64,000 nucleotides of DNA from Massilia sp. METH4 (GTDB lineage Bacteria; Pseudomonadota; Gammaproteobacteria; Burkholderiales; Burkholderiaceae_D). The notes below the pieces were generated by a model that had not been told where the DNA came from, ran no database searches, and saw only the letters and a list, made by a program, of their open reading frames with translations. The stretch's first letter is position 1. Each line of letters begins with the position of its first letter. Shown here in pieces: positions 16,763 to 25,075 of this stretch. The position numbers and the translations under genes were made by a program. The stretch is taken from contig NZ_CP146614.1 of assembly GCF_037094685.1 (NCBI RefSeq), positions 1,984,001 to 2,048,000 on the forward strand, written 5' to 3'.

Positions 16763-17739
16763 AGATCGCAGTCGTCATACCGTATTTCCAGCGGCAGCCC
16801 GGCATCCTCGCCCGTGCGCTGCGCTCGGTGGCAGCCCAGACCGCCGATGCGCAACTGGACGTGATCGTGGTCGATGACGAGTCGCCGGTGCCGGCCAGCG
16901 AGGAAGTGGCGCAGCTGTCCGCGCAGTTGCCCGATGGCGGCCGCGCCCAAGTGCGCGTGGTGCGGCAAAAGAACGGCGGCCCGGCGGCGGCCCGCAACAC
17001 GGGGCTCGATCACGTCACCGCCGATACCGAATTCGTGGCCTTCCTGGATTCGGACGACACGTGGCAGCCGTTTCACCTCGCCGATGCGCTGCGCGCACTT
17101 GCCGCCGGCTACGACTTCTACTTCACCGACTTCTTCCAGCTCAACCAGGCCGTCAGCGCATTCCAGCGCGCCGGACGCATCGATCCGGCACGGCACGCAC
17201 TATTGCCGGGCGAGCGCCACCTGCACGTGTACCAGGCCGATATGCAGTCCCAGATCCTGGGCGGCAATGTGATCGGCACGCCGACTGTCGCTTACCGCTT
17301 CGGCTCGTTCCGCACGCTGCGCTTCCGGCCGGAATTCGTCTACGCCGGCGAGGATTACCTGTTCTGGCTCGACTTGTCGCGCATGACCGACCGGATCGCG
17401 TTCTCGTCGGCCCAGGCCGTCGTGTGCGGCGAAGGGGTCAATGTGTTCGCCGGCTCCGGCTGGGGCACGGAAAAGTCCCTGATCCGGCTTCACTATGAAA
17501 TGAAATACAAGAAGGCGATCGCCCGCCTGTATCCGCTGACGGAGCGGCAGGTGAAGGAGAACCGCGAGGCAGTGCTGGCACTGCGGCGCAGCTTCGTGGC
17601 GGACGTGCTGCATCGCATGGCGCATCGCAAGCCGTTCCTGGACGTTTTATGGAAACAGTCGCGCATCGACTTACGCAGCGTGCTGTATTTCGTTCCGCTT
17701 GCGATCCGGCTGGTGCTGCGTCGGGAGGGCAACGCGTGA
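16759..17739 (+). CDS. Family 2 glycosyltransferase
   Basis: A 326-residue GT-A enzyme. GT2 signatures are visible: V-V-I-P-Y-F at the N-terminus, I-V-V-D-D-E-S-P near 37, G-G-P-A-A-A-R-N near 74 and the metal-binding F-L-D-S-D-D-T-W near 95. The C-terminal tail has basic, amphipathic helices that may touch the membrane. Start GTG 16759 is used because it gives the family N-terminus. It overlaps the next glycosyltransferase as GTGA. It most likely adds a sugar to the lipid-linked EPS repeat; donor unknown. Confidence 0.88.
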   Translation: MKIAVVIPYFQRQPGILARALRSVAAQTADAQLDVIVVDDESPVPASEEVAQLSAQLPDGGRAQVRVVRQKNGGPAAARNTGLDHVTADTEFVAFLDSDDTWQPFHLADALRALAAGYDFYFTDFFQLNQAVSAFQRAGRIDPARHALLPGERHLHVYQADMQSQILGGNVIGTPTVAYRFGSFRTLRFRPEFVYAGEDYLFWLDLSRMTDRIAFSSAQAVVCGEGVNVFAGSGWGTEKSLIRLHYEMKYKKAIARLYPLTERQVKENREAVLALRRSFVADVLHRMAHRKPFLDVLWKQSRIDLRSVLYFVPLAIRLVLRREGNA

Positions 17740-18740
17740 GCCGGGTCCTCGTCAGCATACTCAACTGGAACAGCGCACCGCAAACGATCGAGTGCGTGGG
17801 CGAGCTGCTGCGCCAGCAATTGCCCCATGGTGCCAGTGCCGACATTCTCGTCATCGACAATGGCTCGACGTCGGCCGATGCGGAAGCGCTTGGGCGCGGC
17901 TTACGCGATCTGCCGGTCACGCTCCGCCGCGAGAGCGTCAATCACGGCTTTGCCGGAGGCCATAACCTGGCCGTTGCCCGCGCACTGGACGAAGGCTACG
18001 ATTTCCTCTGGCTGGTCAACAGCGATGCCGTGATGGGCAGCCACGACGTCCTGGCGCACTTGCTGGCACTGATGGCGAAGGACGAGCGTTGCGGCGCCGC
18101 GTCCCCGCTGCTGGCCATTCTCGGGCAGCCGGACAAAATCTACTTCTGCGGCAATTTCCACGACTGGTCGCGGCTCGATACGCATCGTGCCCGCGATGTC
18201 GACGATGCCAGGACGACGGCCGGGCAACGCCGTGCGCAGCAGTGGGTGCCCGGGACGGCGATGTTGCTGCGTACCCGGGCGCTGCGGGAAGCGGGCATGC
18301 TCGACGAGCGCATGTTCGCCTACTACGAGGACGACGAACTGTGTGCCCGGCTGGCAGCGCACGGCTGGCACAGCGCGGTCGCCTACGACGCGCGGGTATT
18401 GCATGCGATGCCGCGCCGGGAGACGGACCGGCCCCCCTATTACTTCTACCTCATGGCGCGCAATTACCTGATCTTCTGGCATGGCAGCACGCCCGCGGCA
18501 CACCGGCAGCGGCTCGGCCTGAAGCTGCTCGATCGCGCCTTGTACGAGGTCAATCGCTTGCACTACCGGGGCTTTCCCGAGCAGGCGAACGCGGCATTGC
18601 TGGGGGTCGAGGACTTCCTGGCGCGCCGCTATGGCCGGCCCATGCTGGGCCGCAGCGCCGGCCTGCGAGTGCGCGCGCTGCGCGCCCTGCTATGGCTGCC
18701 CCATGTGCGCGTATTGCGTCGGCTCGATCAGGCGGCTTGA
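17736..18740 (+). CDS. Family 2 glycosyltransferase (rhamnosyltransferase-like)
   Basis: A 334-residue GT2 enzyme with start GTG 17736. Motifs: I-L-N-W-N near 6, I-L-V-I-D-N-G-S-T near 36, N-H-G-F-A-G-G-H-N near 68, W-L-V-N-S-D-A near 90 and Y-E-D-D-E-L-C-A-R near 195, a set typical of the rhamnosyltransferase-like GT2 subgroup. The C-terminal 100 residues are basic. It is the last gene of the plus-strand operon that begins at 7951. No clear terminator follows. Rhamnose transfer is a family tendency, not shown here. Confidence 0.87.
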   Translation: MSRVLVSILNWNSAPQTIECVGELLRQQLPHGASADILVIDNGSTSADAEALGRGLRDLPVTLRRESVNHGFAGGHNLAVARALDEGYDFLWLVNSDAVMGSHDVLAHLLALMAKDERCGAASPLLAILGQPDKIYFCGNFHDWSRLDTHRARDVDDARTTAGQRRAQQWVPGTAMLLRTRALREAGMLDERMFAYYEDDELCARLAAHGWHSAVAYDARVLHAMPRRETDRPPYYFYLMARNYLIFWHGSTPAAHRQRLGLKLLDRALYEVNRLHYRGFPEQANAALLGVEDFLARRYGRPMLGRSAGLRVRALRALLWLPHVRVLRRLDQAA

Positions 18741-19259
18741 GCGGTTTTTCGACGACGCGAACGTGGTCGGCAAGCTGAGGCGCGGTCCGCGCGGCAGGCA
18801 AACTGATCAGGCCCACGCGGAGGAACCGACGTCTCGCCGAGCCGAGCTCTGCTGTAGTCTGGCCGCATTACGGGCAAGAAAAAAACCGGCTCGGGTTCCA
18901 CAAAGCCGTGCAGATGCATTACCATCTGTGTGTCGCAAATCATAAGACAGGATGCGGCCTGCAAGCTGTAAGGCCGAACTCGCTTCGTTCAGTGAGCTGA
19001 TTGCTTGGCTGTCGAACTTAGTTGATAAAGTGAGCTGATGAAGTCAGCTGATCAAGCCAACTGAAGAGCTCACGCCACGGACTCGCGAGTGAGCGTCATT
19101 CATGCAGAATGCCGCTACATCTTAATAATACATAATTTGGTAATAAACAAAAACAAGAATAAACAATAAACAAATCAGATAGTAGTTGGCGCACGACCGA
19201 AGCGATAACCTGCTCCGTTATCAGCAGACGGCGAGCCGCTCAACAGGGGAGTGTGTGCT
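18741..19259. other. 519-bp non-coding region with direct repeats and an AT-rich block
   Basis: No credible gene was found on either strand. Two repeat sets are visible. AGTGAGCTGAT occurs at 18991 and 19029, with AGTCAGCTGAT at 19042. AATAAACAA occurs at 19142, 19158 and 19165. The second set lies in a strikingly AT-rich block (about 19120-19185) in an otherwise GC-rich sequence, as expected for a promoter or regulator-binding region ahead of the FeeM-like gene. TTGGTA and TAAACA 17 bases apart (19138-19166) give only a weak sigma-70 match. Confidence 0.6.
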
Positions 19260-20024
19260 ATGGCCTCAGAGTTTACCAAGGACGGCAGCGAAGACCAGTA
19301 CCCACCGGACGATTACGTCTCCGGTGAGCCGCTGGTAGTCGCGGTCGAAGAAGATAACTCTGCAAACATAACGCATGTGACTATCAATCAAGCTGATTTT
19401 TCGATCCGCGTCGCGGATACGGAGGCTGGGCGTGCCTCCGTGAGCATGCTCATCGATAAAATGTATGCGTGGCGAGGCTATACCGGCACGCATCGTATCG
19501 ATAGCAATCCTAACCGCATCACCCTCGCTGCCTCCGACAAGGGGGAAGTGATTGGCACTGTCACGCTGGGCATCGACTCGTCGGTGGGAATCCTGGCGGA
19601 CGAAGTATTTTCCGACTACATCGACGAGTTCCGTGCACGTGGCTCGAAGGTGTGCGAGATCACGAAGCTGGCATTTGCGCCGCACGTTAAATCCAAGAGC
19701 GCTCTTGCTTCGCTGTTTCACGTGATCTTTATTTACGGATACTACCTGCACGAGTGCACCGATATCTTCATCGAGGTGAATCCTCGGCACCGAAGATATT
19801 ACATGAACATGTTGGGGTTCACCCAGGTTGGCGAGATGCGGATCAATCCCCGTGTCAATGCGCCGGCTTACCTGCTGAACGTTAACATGGACTATGTCAA
19901 CGAGCAGATCCTGAAGCTCGGTGGCACCAGCATGCGCGCTGCGGGAGAACGGTCCTTGTATCCTTATTTCTTCTCGCCTCGGGAGGAACGCGGTATCGCC
20001 AACCGGCTACGGGAAATCGGCTGA
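19260..20024 (+). CDS. FeeM-like N-acyl amino acid synthase
   Basis: A 254-residue GNAT-fold protein resembling the FeeM/N-acyl amino acid synthase group. A V-R-V/I-A-D strand near 48, the Y-A-W-R-G-Y region near 70, E-I-T-K-L-A-F near 137 and I-E-V-N-P-R-H-R-R-Y-Y near 175 fit that fold. The ATG at 19260 is chosen over GTG 19251 because an AGGGGAG ribosome site sits 8 bases upstream of it. The family joins a fatty acyl group, often from an acyl carrier protein, to an amino acid. It stands alone, with its own promoter region, beside a locus encoding an acyl carrier protein and decarboxylase. The product could be a signal or surfactant lipid (inference). Confidence 0.75.
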   Translation: MASEFTKDGSEDQYPPDDYVSGEPLVVAVEEDNSANITHVTINQADFSIRVADTEAGRASVSMLIDKMYAWRGYTGTHRIDSNPNRITLAASDKGEVIGTVTLGIDSSVGILADEVFSDYIDEFRARGSKVCEITKLAFAPHVKSKSALASLFHVIFIYGYYLHECTDIFIEVNPRHRRYYMNMLGFTQVGEMRINPRVNAPAYLLNVNMDYVNEQILKLGGTSMRAAGERSLYPYFFSPREERGIANRLREIG

Positions 20025-20137
20025 TTCCCGCAGCCGGACAGCGATTCGGCTTGCCGCACTGCGGCGGGGCAAGGGAAACGCCGGCTCGTTCGTGGCGGCG
20101 CTCCCAGCCCCGCAGGAAAACGCCCAACTGCATTACA

Positions 20138-20169
20138 AATCGTCGCCATGCTTCGGTATGGCGACGATT
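20138..20169. terminator. Strong UUCG-capped hairpin between convergent genes
   Basis: A stem of 12 perfect pairs (20138-20149 with 20158-20169) is extended by a G-T wobble and a C-G pair closing a TTCG tetraloop (20151-20156). It lies between the convergent FeeM-like and transglycosylase genes. There is no T-tract, so it may stall polymerase in both directions, stabilise 3' ends, or be part of a structured RNA. Confidence 0.55.
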
Positions 20170-20310
20170 CACGCCTTGTCCGCCACTTTGTTCGGCGCTC
20201 ATCCCATCCAACAGAATCAATGCGGCGCTCCGCAGGCACGCGATTTGGCACGAGCAAGGACATTGCGGCAGCTTGCGACAACAGCAGCGGCGGCTTGTCC
20301 GCCAGGCTGT

Positions 20311-21273
20311 TTATCGCACCGGGCGCGTGGCGCTGGACGAAGCCTGGCGGTAGCGGTGTGTCGGCAGCTTGTACAAGCGTGCGATGCGCGTGACGTAGTC
20401 ACGGGTTTCGCGGTAAGGCGGGACGCCGCGATGGCGCAGTACGGCACCTTCGCCCGCGTTGTAGGCCGCCGCGACGAGCCGTACATCGCCATCGAACATC
20501 GACAGCAATTGGCGCAGGTAAGCCAGGCCACCACGCACGTTCGATTCCGGATCGAGCGGATCGGCGACCTGAAACCGCTGCGCGGTGGCGGGAATGAGTT
20601 GCATCAGGCCCTGCGCATTCTTGGGTGAGACGGCGTTGGCCCGGAACCCCGATTCGACGGCAATGACGGCCATTGCCAGCTCGGGGTCGACCTCGTAGAC
20701 CGGTGCCAGCCGCTCGACGATCCTGCGCACCGGCGCGCTGGCGGCCGGGTAGCTGGCCTGCTTCCACGGGTCCGGATCCAGGTCGACCCGCAACGGGGGC
20801 GGTGGTTCATCGACCATGCACGCGGGGAGCGGCGTGTCCGGCCTTGCCGGCATTGCCTGCGCAAGGCGCGCTGCCTGCTCGTGGCCCTGGTCGGCCGCAG
20901 AGGAGAACAGCCGCCATGCCGCCGCCTCGTCGCGCGGCACGCCGCGGCCGTTCAACACCATCCATCCCAATGCATATTGCGCCTGGGCGGCTCCCAATTT
21001 CGCTGCCCGGCAATACAGGTCGGCTGCCTGCACGGCATCGCGCGGGACACCTTCGCCGTGTTCGTACATGGCCGCGTCCGCCATCAGCGCGGCAATGCGG
21101 TCGCTCGAAGCATGGCCCATCCCGGGGGCGAAAAGCAGCGCGAGGAGCTGCAACAGGCGTACATGGAAACGGCGGCGCGGCGCGGCAGTGGAGCAGGGCA
21201 GTGCTTGCCGATCGAAGGCGGCCGGCGCGCCGTGGCGCGACCGACGGATACCGCACAAGAGTTTGATGGCCAT
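20311..21273 (-). CDS. Lytic transglycosylase with Sel1 repeats
   Basis: A 320-residue protein with a GGAGGT ribosome site before ATG 21273. Residues 30-55 form a signal-like segment. Residues 58-135 carry Sel1/TPR repeats (A-L-G-W-M-V-L-N-G-R-G-V pattern). Residues 185-310 are an SLT domain: catalytic Glu207 in V-I-A-V-E-S-G-F, then G-L-M-Q-L-I-P-A-T and A-A-Y-N-A-G-E-G-A-V. It cleaves peptidoglycan glycan strands to 1,6-anhydro ends. It begins 47 bases after the nucleotidyltransferase and is probably the last gene of the HPr-rel-A operon. A periplasmic enzyme here could make room in the wall for a secreted product. Confidence 0.87.
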   Translation of the reverse strand: MAIKLLCGIRRSRHGAPAAFDRQALPCSTAAPRRRFHVRLLQLLALLFAPGMGHASSDRIAALMADAAMYEHGEGVPRDAVQAADLYCRAAKLGAAQAQYALGWMVLNGRGVPRDEAAAWRLFSSAADQGHEQAARLAQAMPARPDTPLPACMVDEPPPPLRVDLDPDPWKQASYPAASAPVRRIVERLAPVYEVDPELAMAVIAVESGFRANAVSPKNAQGLMQLIPATAQRFQVADPLDPESNVRGGLAYLRQLLSMFDGDVRLVAAAYNAGEGAVLRHRGVPPYRETRDYVTRIARLYKLPTHRYRQASSSATRPVR

Positions 21274-21320
21274 CGCTACCTCCAGGGGACCGTTTCAGTT
21301 TAGCGACTGCGACTGCTGAG

Positions 21321-22427
21321 TCACGCAGCTTCCGGTGTCGATTTGCGCGGGGACAAGAACGCCTTATGGAAGAGATGCCGTGCCAGCAGGAGCGGCGGCA
21401 TGCGCAGCCAGTTGCCGCGCAGGTAGAGCAGGAACCTGGCCAGGGCATCAAGGCGGTCGCGGCAGCTGGCATGGTCCGGCACCAGCACGCGGCTAAACAG
21501 TGCATCCATCAGGCCCACGCATGCCGGCGATGGACCGGCGACATCCGCTTGCACTGCTGCGGGCACCTCCGTGCCCAGCATCATCGAGCAATAGCGCAGC
21601 GCATAGAACAGGGGGCGCTCGAGTTCCAGTTCGCGCGCACGGTCGGGCAGCTCGACCCAGAAACGGCGGTCGGCACCGAAGTGCGTGAGCAAGCGGTGGA
21701 TATCCAGCAGGTCGCGCAGGCCGCTGTTGAATTCGCTTTCGCTGAACAGGTGCACGGCACTGTGCAATACCATGTCCACCGGTGCCAGCACGTACAGCCC
21801 CGGCATGCCGGGCAGGGGAACGGCGGCGGCGCGCAATAGCGCGGGGTTCGGCCGCATCGGCGCCGTCCGGGGCAGGATGGCGTGGTGGACGTCGATCATC
21901 GAGGCGCGGCGCAGGTGGCGCATCGGCGGCAGCTCGTGCATCCATTCCCGATAGTAGCGCTGGTCGTACGCATCATGGTGGGTGCCTGCCCAGCCGGCAA
22001 GCATCAGGGCCGCCTCCGCCTCGCCCAGCCGTTCTTCCGGTACCAGCACGTCGATATCGGAAAACAGCCGGCCATGCGCGGGCGGAAGCCCCGCCAAGGT
22101 ATAGGCGGCCCCTTTCAGCAGGATCAGCGGTACGCCCAGGTCCGCCAGCGCCTGCCTGATCAGGCGTACCTCCCACGACACGCCCTGGCGATGGCGACGT
22201 GCCAGGACAGCGGCCCAGTCCAGTTGCTCCCGCGCGGGCGCCGGTACCTGTTCCCGCAAACCGCACTCGTCGAGGAGGCAGGACAGCGTGGCGAGCAAGT
22301 TCGTGGCGCCAGCCTGCCGCAACAACAGATCCCAGCCGGCATCATCGAGATCCGGCAGGCGCGCCGGGTGGTGCGTCAAGGCGCGCAACGCGGCGACCAG
22401 CAATGGCTGGAGACGTGCGTGCTTCAC
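21321..22427 (-). CDS. Nucleotidyltransferase family protein of the HPr-rel-A system
   Basis: A 368-residue protein starting at GTG 22427, which overlaps the kinase stop as GTGA. The nucleotidyltransferase core is visible as L-L-K-G-A-A near 104-109 and F-S-D-I-D-V-L-V with Asp124 and Asp126, matching uncharacterised MNT-like enzymes. A helical C-terminal half follows. The family is seen with HprK-related kinase A and PqqD-like proteins, where its role is unknown; adenylylation or another NMP transfer is the obvious possibility. The long in-frame extension upstream to 23285 runs across the kinase gene and is not real. Confidence 0.82.
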   Translation of the reverse strand: MKHARLQPLLVAALRALTHHPARLPDLDDAGWDLLLRQAGATNLLATLSCLLDECGLREQVPAPAREQLDWAAVLARRHRQGVSWEVRLIRQALADLGVPLILLKGAAYTLAGLPPAHGRLFSDIDVLVPEERLGEAEAALMLAGWAGTHHDAYDQRYYREWMHELPPMRHLRRASMIDVHHAILPRTAPMRPNPALLRAAAVPLPGMPGLYVLAPVDMVLHSAVHLFSESEFNSGLRDLLDIHRLLTHFGADRRFWVELPDRARELELERPLFYALRYCSMMLGTEVPAAVQADVAGPSPACVGLMDALFSRVLVPDHASCRDRLDALARFLLYLRGNWLRMPPLLLARHLFHKAFLSPRKSTPEAA

Positions 22428-23326
22428 GGCAGGCTGTCGAAAAAGGCGAGCGCATCGTCCAGCTTGCTGTAGCGGAACCGGTATCCCCGGCTGCGTTCGA
22501 CGAGCCCTGCCAGGGCCGTGAATCCTTCCGCGCCCAGCAGGCTGTAGTTGAAGCAGTTCTGCGCCAGTTGCATGAATGTGTCGGCACGCGCCACGGGCTC
22601 GGCCGTCGCTGCGCTGCCTGCCTCGAAGCGCGGAAAGACGACCCATGCCGGCAATGCGCTCTCGCCGGCCCGCGCCACGCTGTCGGCCGGCGCACGCATG
22701 TGCGCCACCGTGCCCTTGGCCGTGTCGGTGACGGCACGGCTCATCACGCTGCCGGGCACGTAATCGCGGATGACGGCGATCGACGCATTCTTCAGGCTGA
22801 TCGGCCGCGGCAGCGGGTGCAGGACGCCTTCTTCCAGGCGCAGCAAAGCCAGCTCGTCCGAGAGCAGGCGCCAGCCGCCGCGGCCGACGAGCGCGGCACA
22901 GAGCGTGCTCTTGCCCGAGCCGGGGGGCGCCGGCAGGATCACGGCCCGCCCATTCTTTTCGACGACGGCCGCGTGGATGATCAGGTAGCGGTTGGCCCGG
23001 CTCGACACGCACCAGTTCAGCCCCCATTCGAACATGGGAAAAGCCTGATCCAGGGGCAAGGGCTTGAACATGGAACGCCTGTCGTAGAGCAGCGTCACCT
23101 GGGGCCGCAGCCAGCGGCGCAACGTGGCGGGGCGCACCAGGTCCAGATGGAAATCCGCAAAGCCGCTGGACAACGGGTAGTCGCCGTAGAGCCGATGGAT
23201 GCCGTCGGCAACGCTGGCAATGGGCGAACGCAGCAAGGTCGTGAAGCGCCCCGTGCGCAGGTGGATTCCTGGCCCGGCAAGGCATTCGCCGAGCTGGGCG
23301 CGGGTCAGGCTGCCGACATGCGTCAT
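22424..23326 (-). CDS. HprK-related kinase A
   Basis: A 300-residue protein related to the C-terminal domain of HPr kinase/phosphorylase. The P-loop A-P-P-G-S-G-K-S-T lies at 133-141, L-I-I-H-A-A-V-V at 115-122 and a L-L-S-D-E-L-A-L Walker-B-like segment near 154. No HPr or PTS gene is in the window, so the phosphate acceptor is not sugar-transport HPr. Its neighbours point to a different acceptor, perhaps the secreted protein at 23567. It starts 7 bases after the PqqD-like gene. Confidence 0.87.
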   Translation of the reverse strand: MTHVGSLTRAQLGECLAGPGIHLRTGRFTTLLRSPIASVADGIHRLYGDYPLSSGFADFHLDLVRPATLRRWLRPQVTLLYDRRSMFKPLPLDQAFPMFEWGLNWCVSSRANRYLIIHAAVVEKNGRAVILPAPPGSGKSTLCAALVGRGGWRLLSDELALLRLEEGVLHPLPRPISLKNASIAVIRDYVPGSVMSRAVTDTAKGTVAHMRAPADSVARAGESALPAWVVFPRFEAGSAATAEPVARADTFMQLAQNCFNYSLLGAEGFTALAGLVERSRGYRFRYSKLDDALAFFDSLP

Positions 23327-23333
23327 GGCATGC

Positions 23334-23567
23334 TCAGCAAGGCTCGACCAGGTCGAGCTGGCGCAGTGTGGCGAGCATGTCGGCCAATTCGGGTGCCGCC
23401 AGCTCTTCCGGGGTCACGTCGCCATCCCGCAGCGCCATCAGCAGGCTCATCGCCTCTTCCGCCAACAGGTGGGTATCGCCCGACAGATCGTTGTAGAGCA
23501 CATAGGCGCCGTCCCAGCCGCGGTGCAGCAGGGCCTGGCCGGGAACGAGGCGCCACGACGAAGCCAT
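23334..23567 (-). CDS. PqqD-like peptide chaperone of the HPr-rel-A system
   Basis: A 77-residue protein starting at ATG 23567, overlapping the upstream stop by one base. It has the PqqD winged-helix pattern: a hydrophobic strand L-H-R-G-W-D-G-A-Y-V-L-Y-N-D-L-S-G-D-T-H with L-L near 12-31, then a helix and a short Leu-rich end. PqqD-like proteins bind precursor peptides and hand them to modifying enzymes. Its presence suggests that a ribosomally made polypeptide is the substrate of the neighbouring kinase or nucleotidyltransferase. Recognition rests on context and pattern because the protein is short. Confidence 0.8.
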   Translation of the reverse strand: MASSWRLVPGQALLHRGWDGAYVLYNDLSGDTHLLAEEAMSLLMALRDGDVTPEELAAPELADMLATLRQLDLVEPC

Positions 23568-24133
23568 CAGTACATGGTGCCGCGCAGGTACTCGACGATC
23601 TTCGCGCCGTCCCAGCGCACGCCAGCGGTCGGCGTGTAGTAGCCCTTGGCCTGGTATTCCAGCCAGATGCGCTGGAGCATGGGCACCGTCTGGAAGGTCG
23701 ACAGCCCGGCTTGCACATTCAGGTAGCATGCGATGAGATGGCGGCCGATGCCATTCCTGTCCCATTGCTGCGGTTCGAGGATGGCGGCCTGGCTGATGGT
23801 ACCGTAGGTCTTGCCATTTATCCCATTGCAACTGAAGACCTTGGCGTATAACTGGGCCTTGTTGGTACCACGGGGCCAGCTATGCGTTTTCCAGTAACCC
23901 GGCGAGCGGCCCGCACAGGTGGGCGGCGGACCGCGAAAGCTTTGCAGGCCGCCCGATAGATAGCCTGACGGCGTGGTGCACACCTCGACCGCCATGCCCG
24001 GTTGGCTATGCAGCGTGAGCAGTACGCCCGAAGCGGCGACCCCGGCGCGGGTAAAGCGTCGCCGCGCCGCGCCCTCGGGCGACAAATCCGGCTTGCCATT
24101 GTCTGGCGCGTCTTGCTGTTGTTCAGTGGACAC
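23567..24133 (-). CDS. Secreted GYWK-motif protein heading the HPr-rel-A operon
   Basis: A 188-residue protein starting at GTG 24133, with an AGAAGGAAT ribosome site. Residues 24-50 look like a twin-arginine signal (R-R-R-F-T-R then an Ala/Gly/Leu core ending G-M-A). The mature part has four cysteines (in V-E-V-C, P-T-C, F-S-C and I-A-C) and a S-P-G-Y-W-K-T-H motif near residue 79, similar to the GYWKNH motif of many exported bacterial proteins. No catalytic motif was seen. It is the first gene of the operon and the likely substrate or effector of the system. It lacks a PEP-CTERM tail. Confidence 0.75.
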   Translation of the reverse strand: MSTEQQQDAPDNGKPDLSPEGAARRRFTRAGVAASGVLLTLHSQPGMAVEVCTTPSGYLSGGLQSFRGPPPTCAGRSPGYWKTHSWPRGTNKAQLYAKVFSCNGINGKTYGTISQAAILEPQQWDRNGIGRHLIACYLNVQAGLSTFQTVPMLQRIWLEYQAKGYYTPTAGVRWDGAKIVEYLRGTMY

Positions 24134-24309
24134 GTCGGTATTCCTTCTGGATCGAATGCGTTAAGTATTGCGAAAAAGGTAAGCAATTACCGTTCCCAAT
24201 ACCGTTCACATATGCTTGCACCATGCAAATCAATGACTTAAAGCAAAGGAACCAGTCATCGGATTTGATCTGGTCCAAAGCTGTAAAGATTCTCGACAGC
24301 TCAGCCAGC
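24134..24309 (-). promoter_or_regulatory. Promoter region of the HPr-rel-A operon
   Basis: A 176-base AT-richer spacer. Two direct TACCGTTC repeats (24188-24195 and 24200-24207, 12 bases apart) lie 55-75 bases before the GTG start and could bind a regulator. A weak sigma-70 pair, TTGCTT and TAACGC 17 bases apart on the minus strand, overlaps them. No terminator for the epsE-like gene pair upstream was identified, so read-through is possible. Confidence 0.4.
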
Positions 24310-24927
24310 TCAGAAGAAGCTTTCAGGAATGATCAGGATATCCCCCGGACGCATCGCGACGTTCGCGGAGATATCGCCCTCCTTGATCAGGTCGTTCAGG
24401 CGCACGCGGTATTGCTGCTGCTTGCCATCGACATTCCGCACGATGGTGGCCTTGTTTCCCGCCGCGAATTCGGTCACGCCACCCACGGCGATCAGGACAT
24501 CCATCAGCGACATGTCGCGCCGGTAGGGCAGGGCCTGCGGCCGCGCAGCCTGCCCGATCACGCGGATTTGCTCGCCATACGTTCCCGTAAAGCCGGTGAC
24601 GATGACGGTGACGACCGGTTGCTGGATGTATTTGGCGAGGGCCTTTTCGATGTCGCGTGCCAACGCGGTCGGCGTCTTGCCGCTCGCTTCGAGATCCTCG
24701 ACGAGCGGCGTGGTGATCTTGCCATCCGGCCGTACCGGCACGCTCTGCGACACCTCGGGGTTGCGCCACACAATGATATTGACGTTATCGCCCGGACCGA
24801 TCAGGTAATCCGGTGCCGGCGCGGGTCCCGCATCGGCCATCAAGTTCCCCGAACTGGCGCACCCGCCCAGGGCACCCACCATGACCGCGCCTGCCGCCAG
24901 CCATTTGAACAGCGTTTGGTATTTCAC
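24310..24927 (-). CDS. XrtA-system polysaccharide export lipoprotein (Wza/EpsE-like)
   Basis: A 205-residue outer-membrane lipoprotein with start GTG 24927 and a TGGAGAG ribosome site. The signal ends in a lipobox L-G-G-C (Cys23). The Poly_export domain follows: Y-L-I-G-P-G-D-N-V near 41, V-R-P-D-G-K-I-T-T-P-L near 66 and a SLBB-like segment with I-R-V-I-G-Q-A near 120. It ends R-P-G-D-I-L-I-I-P-E-S-F-F. It forms the export channel for exopolysaccharide. Unusually it is transcribed away from the chain-length and kinase genes, behind a protease gene. Confidence 0.92.
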   Translation of the reverse strand: MKYQTLFKWLAAGAVMVGALGGCASSGNLMADAGPAPAPDYLIGPGDNVNIIVWRNPEVSQSVPVRPDGKITTPLVEDLEASGKTPTALARDIEKALAKYIQQPVVTVIVTGFTGTYGEQIRVIGQAARPQALPYRRDMSLMDVLIAVGGVTEFAAGNKATIVRNVDGKQQQYRVRLNDLIKEGDISANVAMRPGDILIIPESFF

Positions 24928-25075
24928 GGGACTCTCCAGTTTGGTTGTTACGGACGGCCCGCATGGAGCGCAGGCGCGGTTGTGTGCACGACGTGTATTA
25001 CGCGACCGTAACTTTCATTTTCTAAATTTTGTGTTGCATATTTTATACGAGCCCAACGTCGAACCGCGTAATTTT

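Noticed and set aside
18741..18964. Small ORFs in the spacer before the FeeM-like gene
   Set aside because: They lack ribosome sites and recognisable domains and overlap repeats; I treat the region as non-coding.
23567..24133. PEP-CTERM tail in the GYWK-motif protein
   Set aside because: The C-terminus has no Pro-Glu-Pro motif or terminal membrane helix, so it is not an exosortase substrate by motif.
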